Shown here: positions 1 through 8,736 of the stretch, piece by piece
How positions within the stretch are numbered: position 1 is the stretch's first letter
Layout of the letters: each line of letters starts with the position of its first letter
Origin: JBEBSD01 sp040394475
GTDB taxonomy: Bacteria > Bacteroidota > Bacteroidia > Cytophagales > Spirosomataceae
Direction of reading: 5' to 3'
NCBI GenBank assembly: GCA_040394475.1
Contig: JBEBSD010000010.1
Span: forward strand, 1 to 64,000
DNA: 64,000 bases
The notes under the pieces: generated by a model
Database searches by the model: none
What the model saw: the letters and a program-made list of their open reading frames with translations, nothing else
Told to the model about the DNA's origin: nothing
Translations under genes and position numbers: made by a program

Positions 1-225
1 GTCTGTCCGTGGTCTGTGTCTCCACAGGCCACTTCTCACACTGACCTCAAAGCACTTTGATTAGCTCGGGATAACAGCGTGTTGGTCTGTCCGTGGTCTG
101 TGTCTCCACAGGCCACTTCTCACACTGACCTCAAAGCACCTTTATTAGCTCGGGATAACGGCGTGTTGGTCTGTGTCTTTACAGAACACTTCTCTTTTAC
201 CGTGAACTGTGTCTTCACAGGCCAC
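1..225. repeat. 84-bp tandem repeat with hairpin units
   Basis: Two near-identical 84-bp units occupy 1-84 and 85-168 with only a few differences, and a diverged third unit starts at 169. Each unit carries a GTGGTCTGTG/CACAGGCCAC inverted repeat with a 4-nt loop (9-32, 93-116, and a weaker copy at 202-225). The array reaches the left edge, so its full length is unknown. Short reading frames here are repeat-derived and are not called as genes. Confidence 0.85.
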
Positions 226-248
226 TCCGTTCCGGGTCGGTATCCAAA

Positions 249-272
249 ATGGTCTGTGGGGACACAGACCAT
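249..272. repeat. Palindromic GGTCTGTG hairpin, copy A
   Basis: Perfect inverted repeat with arms ATGGTCTGTG and CACAGACCAT and a GGGA loop. The preceding bases (ATCCAAA) and the following GG recur at 39004-39027, so this is a dispersed repeat rather than a local terminator only. From 273 to 406 no gene is seen; TATTTTTA at about 370 is a weak promoter-like match ahead of the gene at 407. Confidence 0.75.
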
Positions 273-406
273 GGACGCATTCAGCTGTAAATCAACCAAT
301 TAAATATTTAGACTTAAGAAATTCCAAAAAATGCTTTACGCTTCGTTTCGAATTGCATTTATCCAATGTATTTTTACACAGATTGTTAACCTTATAAACG
401 ACAGCA

Positions 407-1006
407 ATGAAAAGACGCGATGCCCTGGCCCGGGTAGCTCTTCTGGTCGGGGGAACCTTATCAGCCCCTACCATGGCTGCCTTCCTGGAAGGATGCACAA
501 CAGCCGACCAATCCGGAGGAAAAGCCTTTACCGCTTTTTCAAATGACCAGTTGAAGCTGGTCGCAGAAATTGCCGAAGTGATTATTCCCGCGACCGACAC
601 TCCCGGAGCCAAAGAAGCACAGGTAGCCGAATTCATCCAACTGATGTTGAAAGACTGCTATTATCCCAAGGATCAGAACAGTTTCCTCAAAGGACTACAG
701 GAACTTTCGGATAAGGATTTTATGAGCGCTTCCCCTGAAGTGCGTATTGAATGGCTCACAGCAGCAGAAGACAGCGCCTACGCCGCTGCCGATCAGACAG
801 CACAAAGGCGTAAAGCCGCCCTGGATGCCGGACGGACGTTTGACGAACCGGGCGTTCCGTTCTTCCGTCTGATGAAAGAACTTACGCTCCTGGGCTATTT
901 CACCTCCGAGGCAGGCGCTACCCAGGCATTGGACTATATGCCGGTACCCGGCAGTTTCAACGGCTGCATCCCGCTGGAAGCCGGTCAGAAAACCTGGGCC
1001 ATCTAA
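407..1006 (+). CDS. Gluconate 2-dehydrogenase subunit 3 family protein
   Basis: 199-aa exported protein of the gluconate 2-dehydrogenase subunit 3 family, the small partner of membrane or periplasmic GMC flavoenzymes. The N-terminus is Tat-like (KRRDAL followed by a hydrophobic stretch), consistent with export of a folded, cofactor-bearing complex, and C30 in LEGC could be a lipobox cysteine. The body has the family's segment on protein that falls apart without its partner: DQLKLVAEIAEVIIPATDTPG near residues 47-67, then PFFRLMKELTLLGYFTS near 155. The GMC subunit starts 38 bp downstream, so the two are surely co-transcribed. The substrate cannot be told from sequence; sugar or polyol oxidation is inferred. 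Confidence 0.85.
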   Translation: MKRRDALARVALLVGGTLSAPTMAAFLEGCTTADQSGGKAFTAFSNDQLKLVAEIAEVIIPATDTPGAKEAQVAEFIQLMLKDCYYPKDQNSFLKGLQELSDKDFMSASPEVRIEWLTAAEDSAYAAADQTAQRRKAALDAGRTFDEPGVPFFRLMKELTLLGYFTSEAGATQALDYMPVPGSFNGCIPLEAGQKTWAI

Positions 1007-1044
1007 CTCAGCCTTGCAGCAAGGCTATAAAAAATTGTTAATCA

Positions 1045-2763
1045 ATGAATCTGAATTTAAAAGCAACCAAGCAGGCTACCTATGACGCGATCGTGGTAGG
1101 TTCCGGCATCAGCGGCGGATGGGCCGCTAAAGAGCTTACTGAAAAGGGCTTGAAGGTGATAATGATCGAGCGGGGACGCGACCTGAAACATATAACGGGC
1201 TATGAAACAGCTTTAAAAGCCCCCTGGGAACTGGAACACCGGGGACGGGTAACTACCGTTGCCCGGGAGGAGTACTGGGCAGGTTACCGCACGGGCTATA
1301 CTGCCAATGAAGAACACCGCTATTTGTTTGAAAACGATAAAGAAAATCCCTACATCGAAACCCGGGGATTCGATTGGATCAGGGCCTATCATGTAGGTGG
1401 AAGATCCTTGTTGTGGGGCCGCCAGAGCTACCGGTTGTGTGAGGCTGATTTCGAAGCCAATGCCAAAGACGGGATTGCAGTCGACTGGCCGATCCGCTAC
1501 AAGGACCTGGCGCCCTGGTACGATCATGTGGAAAAATTTGCGGGAATCAGCGGCTCGAAAGAAAACCTGGCCGTACTCCCCGACGGTGAATTTCTTCCGC
1601 CCATGCAAATGACCTGCCTGGAAAAAGCCGTTAAAGGCTCTGTAGAGAAAAAATTCCCTGGAAGGAAACTCATAATCGGCCGGACGGCCAACCTCAGCCA
1701 GGCCAATCAGGTCCATACCGATTTGGGAAGGGCAAGTTGTCAGTTCCGGAACATGTGCATGAGAGGCTGTCCGTACGGCGCTTATTTCAGTACACAGTCC
1801 GCCACACTTCCGGCAGCACAGCTTACCGGGAACCTGACGCTGGTAACGGATGCGATTGTCTCGGAAGTGCTTTACGATGAATCCCTCGGAAAAGCCACCG
1901 GGGTCCGGATCATTGACCAGCATACACTTGAAACGCGTGAATACTACGCTAAAATCATCTTCCTGAACGCTTCTGCAATTGCTTCTTCCGCCATTTTAAT
2001 GAACTCTAAATCGTCACGCTTCCCCAACGGGTTGGGCAACGACAGTGATCAGCTTGGCCGGAATATCATGGACCACCACCTGGCGGTAGGGGCGGCAGGC
2101 GAATACGAAGGCTTTGAAGACCAGTATTATTTCGGCCGGCGCGCCAATGGCATTTACGTGCCCCGTTACCGCAACTGGGGGAATGATAAGCGGGACTACA
2201 TCCGTGGATTCGGGTATCAGGGCGGCGGATTCCGGGAAGGATGGTCGCGGGGCTCCGGGCAGAAAGGCTTTGGCGCAGCGTTTAAAGACGGACTTTCCAA
2301 ACCGGGCGCCTGGCGGATGAATCTGGGTGGTTTTGGAGAAATGCTCCCCGATGAAAACAACCGGATGACACTCTCTCCGGACAAAACAGACAAGTGGGGG
2401 CTGCCGTTGGTCATTTTCGATGCAGCCTACGGCGAAAATGAGCTGAAAATGCGGAAGGATATGATGGAAGACGCAGCTGAAATGCTGGAAGCAGCAGGCC
2501 TCAAAAATATTTCGCCGTATAACGACCTGTCTAAAAACCCGGGAATCGGTATTCACGAAATGGGAACCGCGCGTATGGGAACCGATCCCAAAACCTCTGT
2601 GCTGAATAAAAACAATCAGCTATGGGAGTGCGAGAACGTCTACGTGACCGATGGCGCTTGTATGACTTCTTCATCCTGCGTGAATCCTTCCCTGACGTAC
2701 ATGGCGCTGACAGCGCGTGCCGCAGATCATGCCGTCAGAACACTGAACCACCAGAACACCTGA
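1045..2763 (+). CDS. GMC family oxidoreductase
   Basis: 572-aa FAD-dependent GMC oxidoreductase, large subunit of a gluconate- or sugar-dehydrogenase-like pair with the preceding gene. The Rossmann motif VVGSGISGGWAAKEL lies at about residues 17-31. Three cysteines at 232, 238 and 242 (SCQFRNMCMRGCP) match the cysteine cluster seen in membrane-bound gluconate/2-keto-gluconate type GMC enzymes. Near the C-terminus are HEMGTARMG and the closing NPSLTYMALTARAADHA with the conserved Asn. There is no signal peptide, which fits piggy-back Tat export with the small subunit. It probably passes electrons from sugar oxidation to the respiratory chain. The exact sugar is unknown. Confidence 0.9.
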   Translation: MNLNLKATKQATYDAIVVGSGISGGWAAKELTEKGLKVIMIERGRDLKHITGYETALKAPWELEHRGRVTTVAREEYWAGYRTGYTANEEHRYLFENDKENPYIETRGFDWIRAYHVGGRSLLWGRQSYRLCEADFEANAKDGIAVDWPIRYKDLAPWYDHVEKFAGISGSKENLAVLPDGEFLPPMQMTCLEKAVKGSVEKKFPGRKLIIGRTANLSQANQVHTDLGRASCQFRNMCMRGCPYGAYFSTQSATLPAAQLTGNLTLVTDAIVSEVLYDESLGKATGVRIIDQHTLETREYYAKIIFLNASAIASSAILMNSKSSRFPNGLGNDSDQLGRNIMDHHLAVGAAGEYEGFEDQYYFGRRANGIYVPRYRNWGNDKRDYIRGFGYQGGGFREGWSRGSGQKGFGAAFKDGLSKPGAWRMNLGGFGEMLPDENNRMTLSPDKTDKWGLPLVIFDAAYGENELKMRKDMMEDAAEMLEAAGLKNISPYNDLSKNPGIGIHEMGTARMGTDPKTSVLNKNNQLWECENVYVTDGACMTSSSCVNPSLTYMALTARAADHAVRTLNHQNT

Positions 2764-2768
2764 TGGGG

Positions 2769-2806
2769 GGCCTGTAGAGACGTAGCATGCTACATCTCTA
2801 CAGGCC
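2769..2806. terminator. Bidirectional hairpin between convergent genes
   Basis: Inverted repeat with 19-nt arms, one mismatch and no loop spacer (left arm 2769-2787, right arm 2788-2806), centred on GCATGC. It lies in the 50-bp gap between two convergent genes, where it can end transcription from both sides. The AGAGACGT...TCTCT core recurs in the hairpin at 32511-32542. Confidence 0.7.
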
Positions 2807-2813
2807 ATCATCC

Positions 2814-3329
2814 CTATTTCAAATAGGCTCCTTCCTCCTCCGGTCTGCTTAAAATCACCTCGATGTGTTCGTTCATGGTCGTACTCAGCGTATATCCTAC
2901 ATAATCAGCCGACACGGGGTACCTGCGATGGTTGCGGTCGACAATAACGGCCACCTGTAACTTTCTGACACCCGCTTTCAAAAACGGCTGTAACGAAAAC
3001 GTCATGGTCCGGGCCGTATTCAACACGACATCCGCCACCACTACAACCTGTTCTTCCAATTCTGCGGGCCCTCCGCCGAAATCGATATAACTTTGTTTCG
3101 GCGAATGAATGTCGAAACGCAATTCTATTAATTTTACGATCAGCGGGGAAATCCGCCTGATCTCGGCCGAAAGCCTCCGGGCAAACTGGTAGCCCTCACC
3201 CACAATACCGGCGATCACTATTTCCTTCTCGGAAACATTCTGCTCATACACCTCATAAGCCATCCGGGTGATTTTTTGCCGGATCTGTACCGGCGTTAAT
3301 ATCCGTTGCCTTTCTATTAGCTCTTCCAT
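2814..3329 (-). CDS. PyrR-like phosphoribosyltransferase-domain protein
   Basis: 171-aa protein with the type I phosphoribosyltransferase fold, closest in layout to PyrR. The segment VVVVADVVLNTART aligns with the PRPP loop (usually V-DDV--TGRT), but one Asp is Ala and Gly is Ala, so the PRPP site is degenerate. Other PyrR-like stretches are present (VIAGIVGEGYQFARRL; LQVAVIVDRNHRRYPVSADYVG). It is last in a minus-strand run, 44 bp after the glutamine amidotransferase. It could be a regulator or an uncharacterised nucleotide-binding protein; enzyme activity should not be assumed. Confidence 0.75.
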   Translation of the reverse strand: MEELIERQRILTPVQIRQKITRMAYEVYEQNVSEKEIVIAGIVGEGYQFARRLSAEIRRISPLIVKLIELRFDIHSPKQSYIDFGGGPAELEEQVVVVADVVLNTARTMTFSLQPFLKAGVRKLQVAVIVDRNHRRYPVSADYVGYTLSTTMNEHIEVILSRPEEEGAYLK

Positions 3330-3373
3330 TACTCAAACGATTTAGTTCGCAAGCCCCGCCCGAAAGCAGTGTG

Positions 3374-4084
3374 CTATATTACAGAATTTCTCAGAAATTG
3401 CACGATCCAACCGGCGACCAGCCGTTCGTCCGTACCGGCAGTCAGGCCGGCTATTCCCGCTGCCGCTTTACGCTCTCCGATCCGGTCTTTTCTTAGTTCG
3501 ATCAGCGCTTTATTATAGGCTTTCGGAAACTCCGGATGCGCCTGTATTCCCAACATATGATCCCCTACTCCGAACATCCCCACCGGGCAGTCGGCCGCTC
3601 GCGCCAGCAGATGGCCATCCGGCGGCAACTGCACGACCTGGTCCTGGCACATCATCAGCAGGTTGACTTCCTTTTGAAAGGGTTCCATGAAATCCGCTTT
3701 CTCCACCATTGTGAAAGGGTGCACTCCCACGCACCAGCCTGCCGTCTGAACAACTCCGCCTAATGCTGCCGCCAGCAGCTGATGCCCGAAACAAACACCG
3801 GCAAAACCCCGCTTGCCGGTATGCAACTGCCTGATAAAATCTTTCAATTCTGCTATCCACACGGCATCGTCATTGACCGAAAACCGGGAACCGGTGCACA
3901 TCCAAGCGTCACAAACGCCGGTACCGGCCGGAAATTCACCGGTCACCACATCGAAAAAACGGAATTCCCAATCGGGAGCCAGCGGCAGAAACAACGCCGG
4001 AAACATGTCCCGGTAGTCACCCGCAATTCCCCTCAGGTCGGGTGCCACATGATCACATTCAAATACGCCAATTACCATCTTCAT
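3374..4084 (-). CDS. Class I glutamine amidotransferase
   Basis: 236-aa stand-alone class I glutamine amidotransferase of the GMP-synthase-like (GuaA N-domain) group. The catalytic triad region is visible: nucleophile Cys in FAGVCFGHQLLAAALGG and the C-terminal His/Glu in GIQAHPEF. These proteins may hydrolyse glutamine or gamma-glutamyl compounds; the physiological substrate is not evident. The reading frame is open further upstream to 4111, but homologues start at MVIGVFECD, so the ATG at 4084 or 4078 is preferred. It lies 38 bp after the glycosyltransferase gene and 44 bp before the PyrR-like gene. Confidence 0.8.
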   Translation of the reverse strand: MKMVIGVFECDHVAPDLRGIAGDYRDMFPALFLPLAPDWEFRFFDVVTGEFPAGTGVCDAWMCTGSRFSVNDDAVWIAELKDFIRQLHTGKRGFAGVCFGHQLLAAALGGVVQTAGWCVGVHPFTMVEKADFMEPFQKEVNLLMMCQDQVVQLPPDGHLLARAADCPVGMFGVGDHMLGIQAHPEFPKAYNKALIELRKDRIGERKAAAGIAGLTAGTDERLVAGWIVQFLRNSVI

Positions 4085-4122
4085 TCTATTTAACGCATTA
4101 AAAAAGTGCACTTGCCGGCGCC

Positions 4123-5883
4123 TTAATACCGCTTATCTGTCAAATCGGCCAGTTCGAGCAGGTCACCTGTCACCTTTTGTTTCAGGATGATCTTATCGAT
4201 CCGGATGGTGTCCATTACCTGGACGTACGCAGCATCCTTGGGCAGGTACAAGTTCGTCAACTGTGCATCCTGTACCGAATACGGCAAAAAAGTGCGATCC
4301 ATTTCATTAAAAATGCGGATGGGGGGAGCGCCGTAAAAAACGGTATCTCCCGGCTGGTATAGAAGTTGTATCCGTTGAGCCGCCGCATAATAAGGGTTAG
4401 GATCCCGGGGTTCGGCAAAATAACCGTACTTTACAGACCGGTCCCCGTAAAATTCTGTTAACCTTATTCCCACAAATCCTGCCTGCATCAATAACACTAT
4501 CCCGATCAGCACGCGAAACTCCGGCAGTTTCATACGTCCTACATATTGTAAAAGTAACCCGATCCAACAAATAACGTAGGGGAACGAAAAACCGGAATAT
4601 CGTTGTGTAAGTCCGTAAGTATGCCCGCTTTTGAACGCAAACAGGATTAAAAATAACGTGGGCACCGTCGCCATTATGTAGAGCAGCCACAGCCGCCGTT
4701 TCTTGCGTTCGCTGGCCTTCCGGTGGATTCTCGGCAGAAAAGACAACAGCAAAACAGCCACCGACAGCACTACAAATTGCGCCTTGCTCTCCGAATAATA
4801 AAAAACCGGACCGATTGACAAGGCGGCCAGCAAAAGGCTTCTCACCGTCAGACTGAGCGCCCTAAAGCCCCTGAAATGATATAATCCCGTTATCGAAAAC
4901 CCGACAAAGAGGGAGACGATCAGGTTCTTTTTCCCGGAAAGCGCGTCCGCCAGCCCGTTGGCAAAAATCAGCAGGTCCGAAAAAATCGGCAGCGATTTGA
5001 CAAACACATTCCCGAGCGTGGCAGGAAGTATGATGCCATAAGGATTGTCATACGGCATCAATTCCGCCACACGGCGGTATTCTTTAGCCTGGTGGTCGAG
5101 GCTATGCAGGGTCCATTGTCCGCCGCCGTATACCAGCCACCAGCAAATCCCTGACATGGCCAGCACTACCGTTACCGCCAGCGGCAGCCACTTCCTGGCT
5201 TTCAGAAAGAACAGCACATAGATTCCCTGGGCCAAAAAGACCGAAACAGTCAAAAAGTGACTTAACGGGCAAAGAAAAGAAGCGATTAAGTATCCCGCAT
5301 AAGGGCCATAATTCCTGCGTTTACGGGTGATATCCTGCTCGTCTTCGACGATACGTAAGAGAAAATACGTACTCAGAAGCGCAAGGAAAAAAGTCAGTGA
5401 ATAATTACGGGCCTGATGGCTATATGCTATGAAAAAGGGCTCGATGGCCACGATGGCAGCGGCAATCAGAGCCGTATTCACCGAGAAAAACCGGCGTGCA
5501 AAAAGGAAGGTCAACCCGATAATAAGCAGGCTGAACACGACCGACAGGGCGCGTGCCGAAAAATCAGACAGGCCAAAAACATCCATCCAAAGATGCAGCA
5601 GCAAATAATAGAACGGGCTATTCCCGATATCACTGCGCGTCATCGCTTCGTAATAATCAGCCACAGATTTGGGTTCCCAGAAATCGGACGGGGTAAAGGA
5701 AGGTTGTGTAAAGACAGCTTTTTGATTGGCCCCCTCCAATACGATTCCCTGGCTGACGACCATTGTACTTTTCTCATCAAAAAAAATACTGTAGGTATCC
5801 AGGTGGTAAAACCGTAAGAGGGCTCCTATTGCCAGAATAACAGACAACAGGATCCACGACCTGTTCTTAGAAATTGAATACAT
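4123..5883 (-). CDS. GT39/ArnT-like membrane glycosyltransferase
   Basis: 586-aa polytopic membrane protein of the dolichyl-phosphate-mannose mannosyltransferase/ArnT (GT-C) type. The first periplasmic loop has the characteristic acidic pair (IFFDEKST, about residues 36-43) that coordinates metal and the lipid-linked donor. Roughly ten or more hydrophobic helices follow, with a soluble C-terminal tail from about residue 490. Expected role: transfer of a sugar from a polyprenyl-phosphate donor to a cell-surface acceptor in the periplasm. It starts 50 bp after the OmpA/PD40 gene and may be co-transcribed with it. Acceptor and sugar unknown. Confidence 0.8.
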   Translation of the reverse strand: MYSISKNRSWILLSVILAIGALLRFYHLDTYSIFFDEKSTMVVSQGIVLEGANQKAVFTQPSFTPSDFWEPKSVADYYEAMTRSDIGNSPFYYLLLHLWMDVFGLSDFSARALSVVFSLLIIGLTFLFARRFFSVNTALIAAAIVAIEPFFIAYSHQARNYSLTFFLALLSTYFLLRIVEDEQDITRKRRNYGPYAGYLIASFLCPLSHFLTVSVFLAQGIYVLFFLKARKWLPLAVTVVLAMSGICWWLVYGGGQWTLHSLDHQAKEYRRVAELMPYDNPYGIILPATLGNVFVKSLPIFSDLLIFANGLADALSGKKNLIVSLFVGFSITGLYHFRGFRALSLTVRSLLLAALSIGPVFYYSESKAQFVVLSVAVLLLSFLPRIHRKASERKKRRLWLLYIMATVPTLFLILFAFKSGHTYGLTQRYSGFSFPYVICWIGLLLQYVGRMKLPEFRVLIGIVLLMQAGFVGIRLTEFYGDRSVKYGYFAEPRDPNPYYAAAQRIQLLYQPGDTVFYGAPPIRIFNEMDRTFLPYSVQDAQLTNLYLPKDAAYVQVMDTIRIDKIILKQKVTGDLLELADLTDKRY

Positions 5884-5933
5884 TCGGATGGTTACTTATA
5901 CAGACGTTTGTCAAAAATAGTAAAATTGTCGGA

Positions 5934-7946
5934 TCAAATTTTTAAAATGGTTACTTCTACCCGGCGGTTGCTCTTCCGCGATTCTTCGGTAAGGTTGTTG
6001 CCCAGAGGTCTGGAAGGCCCCCAGGCCTTTAGCTGTACCCGCGCTTCCGACACTCCTCTGCTGATTAAATAAGTCAGCACAGCCTGTACCCTTTCTTCCG
6101 ATAGCTTTACATTCTTATTGAAATCACCCTGATTGTCGGTATGACCTTCCAGCAGGATTTCCATCGCCGGGTGCTGCTGCATCAGCGTAGCCAGCCGGCC
6201 GAGCTCCTGGTAGGAGCTGCTATCGATCACCGCGCTACTCTGCGCAAAACGAACCTCTTTCAGGTGGATCCGCTGGCCACTTTTTAACGGGATCAATTGC
6301 AACGTCCGGAGCATGGGCCCCTTTTCGAAGATAATCTCTTCGGACACCGGAAAAAAACCCTCCTTCTCCGCCTGTAGAAGGTAAGCTCCCTCCATGGGCA
6401 GCAGCAATGCGAACGCTCCTGTTTCCGGATCAAAGTCGGTTTCGCCGATCACTTCCCCGGTGGTTTCCCGGGTGATGGTAACCCTTCCCGACACCGCCTG
6501 TCCTGACTCCGCATTGACCAGCTTCCCGGTCACCATCGCCTGCATTTCCGGCTGCACCGACGGATACAACGGTACGCGGTACAGGTCGTCCGACTGGCCG
6601 GGGTTTTCACTGGAACTCAGGTAGGCTACCTGCCCCGAAGCCGGGATAGAGAAATAAGCGTCCCACCCCGGGGAATTAATGACCGGCCCCAGGTTGAGGG
6701 GTTTGCTCCAGTTCAGCCAGGTGTCGTCCAGCCGTCTCGAAACGAATATATCCCCGTCCCCATATCCCCGGTGCCCGAGCGACGTGAAATAAAGTGTTTT
6801 TGTATCCGCCGCCAGATAGGGCGTCCCCTCATAATCGGCCGTATTCAGCACAGATCCCATATTAACGGGCGCCGACCAGGTGCCAGAAGGTTTCAGAAAA
6901 CATACGTATAAATCCTTACTCCCCCGGGTATCCCGGCGCTGAACAGACAAAATCAGCACATTCTCCATAGGGGATATCGCCATTTCCGTCTGGTTGGTCC
7001 GTGAGTCATTGTAATGATCTTCTATTACAAAAGCTGTCGGAAACGACCAGCCGTTCCGGGTCTGGTGCGAACGGGAAAAGCCCTGTACCATTTGGCCATC
7101 CGGCTTGTATGCGTTGAGCAGGTAGAGCGTCTTTCCGCTGGAAGAAACCCCCAGAACGGCGTTATCCCCTTCATTGTTGATAGGTGGCCCCATATTGACG
7201 GCTGTCCCCCAGCGGCCATCTGCTTCCAAGGCAGCCACCCATACATCCTGTTTGCCGGGAGGTCCGGTGTTTCCGGGATGTTCGGACCGGGTAAAAAACA
7301 AACTTTTCTCATCGGAAGCAATCACCGGCGCCACTTCTTTGCCCCGGCTGTTAACTCCCGGCCCCAGGTTGACCTTTTTCAGGTCATCAGGCATATCGGA
7401 AGCGGTTTCTACACGAACCTGCACCGGCGCGCCCTGATCCGATAGCCCGATCGCATCGATTTGGTTATATCCGGGGACCAAAGAAGGTTTCAGTACAATT
7501 TTAACGGCGTTGGCCATTACCGGCTGCGCCAGTATAAGATGCAATAACCTGCCGGCCTCCGCGCCTTTTCGTAAGGATGTTCCGTCCGAAACCAGGTACT
7601 CCTTTCCATCCGGGTCATACGCATATACCCGGACGATAGCCCCGGGATTGTGATTTTCGGCAATCACCACCTGCCTGGTCAGGATGGTCCGTTCAAAGCC
7701 GACCTTAATCCATTCCTCCGCCGCGCCATCCGGTTCTGCCGGTGTCCAGGCGCAGGGACTGTCGCCTGTATCCGGTAATTTGTTCGGTTCCCCCAGTATC
7801 TGAATAGCCCGGTATTGATGACCGTAGCTTCCCGGACGATATTCGGAAGAATATCCCAGCAGCTTATGCCCCCACCAGACTTCCTGCCCTTTGACGGTCA
7901 GACCTGGCAGGAGAAGGCCGATCATTATGTATTTAAAAACATTCAA
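5934..7946 (-). CDS. OmpA family protein with PD40 propeller
   Basis: 670-aa envelope protein. After a signal peptide (about residues 1-20) comes a discoidin-like region (about 25-165, with VKVGFERTILTRQVVIAENHNPG-type strands), a PD40/WD40-like propeller (about 190-465, repeats such as SLFFTRSEHPGNTG and TLYFTSLGHRGYGDGDIFVS), a carboxypeptidase-like beta sandwich (about 470-545), and a C-terminal OmpA domain (about 565-670) with the peptidoglycan-binding signature EGHTDNQGD and SNRRVEV. It is a typical Bacteroidota outer-membrane or periplasmic protein anchored to peptidoglycan. The start is a TTG at 7946; an in-frame ATG lies seven codons later but gives a poorer signal peptide. A promoter-like TATTTTTG (minus strand) lies at 7978-7985. 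Confidence 0.85.
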   Translation of the reverse strand: MNVFKYIMIGLLLPGLTVKGQEVWWGHKLLGYSSEYRPGSYGHQYRAIQILGEPNKLPDTGDSPCAWTPAEPDGAAEEWIKVGFERTILTRQVVIAENHNPGAIVRVYAYDPDGKEYLVSDGTSLRKGAEAGRLLHLILAQPVMANAVKIVLKPSLVPGYNQIDAIGLSDQGAPVQVRVETASDMPDDLKKVNLGPGVNSRGKEVAPVIASDEKSLFFTRSEHPGNTGPPGKQDVWVAALEADGRWGTAVNMGPPINNEGDNAVLGVSSSGKTLYLLNAYKPDGQMVQGFSRSHQTRNGWSFPTAFVIEDHYNDSRTNQTEMAISPMENVLILSVQRRDTRGSKDLYVCFLKPSGTWSAPVNMGSVLNTADYEGTPYLAADTKTLYFTSLGHRGYGDGDIFVSRRLDDTWLNWSKPLNLGPVINSPGWDAYFSIPASGQVAYLSSSENPGQSDDLYRVPLYPSVQPEMQAMVTGKLVNAESGQAVSGRVTITRETTGEVIGETDFDPETGAFALLLPMEGAYLLQAEKEGFFPVSEEIIFEKGPMLRTLQLIPLKSGQRIHLKEVRFAQSSAVIDSSSYQELGRLATLMQQHPAMEILLEGHTDNQGDFNKNVKLSEERVQAVLTYLISRGVSEARVQLKAWGPSRPLGNNLTEESRKSNRRVEVTILKI

Positions 7947-8043
7947 TGCATTTACCAGCTAAAGGGATATCCCACCACAAAAATAAGGCTATTTCTGAAA
8001 TGCCCTCTATAAGTGGGACGGTATACGGTTTCCCGCTAGTACG

Positions 8044-8502
8044 TTATTCCTGTAATGTAAAAGAGGCGGTAATTCCCACGGAAAAATTTTTGGGCAACCG
8101 TTCTACTCCAAAAATCGCCCGGGAGTGAATACCTTTATCCCCCAGCACTGCCACAAAAAGGTCGGAGGCGCCATCCATTACCCGAGGCGACTGGTCCCAT
8201 TCGGGCGCTGCCTGAAAATAAGCATCCAAGTGATTGAGTCCTGCCAATTGCGCGATAGCAAAACGGCTCGCCACCTGGGCAAGAATATTCAAGGCGCACA
8301 ATTTGGCGCCTTCATACCCTTCCTCCGTCGTCAGATCCGATCCCAAACGGCCTGTATAAAGCCGCTGATCCCCTAATTTCGGGAATTGAATCGCTACATA
8401 CACAACATTTCCGCGTACATTCAATGCCACATAATTTCCTCCCGGTTTCGGAGCTTCCGGAAGGACCAGTCCAAGGCTTCTAACCCGCTCTGCTATATCC
8501 AT
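8044..8502 (-). CDS. RidA/YjgF family protein
   Basis: 152-aa protein of the RidA (YjgF/YER057c/UK114) superfamily, related to the subgroup of about 150 residues often annotated as endoribonuclease L-PSP. Visible family features are GNVVYVAIQFPKLGDQRLYTGRLGSDL, GYEGAKLCALNILAQV, and a C-terminal RAIFGVERLPKNFSVGI. Canonical RidA deaminates reactive enamine/imine intermediates of PLP enzymes; here the C-terminal Arg-Glu environment differs somewhat, so the activity is inferred. The start codon lies 8 bp from a heptamer array, so its promoter must lie within or beyond that array. Confidence 0.8.
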   Translation of the reverse strand: MDIAERVRSLGLVLPEAPKPGGNYVALNVRGNVVYVAIQFPKLGDQRLYTGRLGSDLTTEEGYEGAKLCALNILAQVASRFAIAQLAGLNHLDAYFQAAPEWDQSPRVMDGASDLFVAVLGDKGIHSRAIFGVERLPKNFSVGITASFTLQE

Positions 8503-8510
8503 CTTTTTTA

Positions 8511-8728
8511 GTTAGGAGTTATGAGTTAGGAGTTATGAGTTGAATCTTAAAGGTTATTTGTTGTTTTACTAGCCGGAGCCAACGAAAATTTCATCCGGCA
8601 AACTACGCAATTAATTGCGTTAATCACCCTTCAGCTAAAGCACCAAAAAAGTCAGAGGTTATCAAGTAACTGTTTACGACAAGCCATAACTCATAACTCA
8701 TAACTCATAACTCATAATTCCTAACTCC
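8511..8728. repeat. Inverted pair of heptamer arrays (no gene inside)
   Basis: Left array 8511-8545 has about five perfect-register 7-mers (GTTAGGA, GTTATGA alternating). Right array 8684-8728 has about six units (TCATAAC, last ones TCATAAT and TCCTAAC). The right array is the reverse complement of the left, including the TAG variant placed at the outer end on both sides, so the RNA could form a long stem. The 138 nt between them has no reading frame of note but contains a perfect 16-bp palindrome at 8605-8620. This is the same repeat family as the pair at 40719-41158, which encloses an S23 gene. Confidence 0.85.
8605..8620. other. 16-bp perfect palindrome
   Basis: ACGCAATT followed by AATTGCGT with no spacer, centred inside the inverted heptamer element at 8511-8728. 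It would form the tip of the predicted fold. Function unknown; could equally be a protein-binding site. Confidence 0.5.
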
Positions 8729-8736
8729 ATTTAACC

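Noticed and set aside
1213..1923. 236-aa antisense ORF within the GMC gene
   Set aside because: Shadow of a strongly conserved enzyme on the other strand; no domain.
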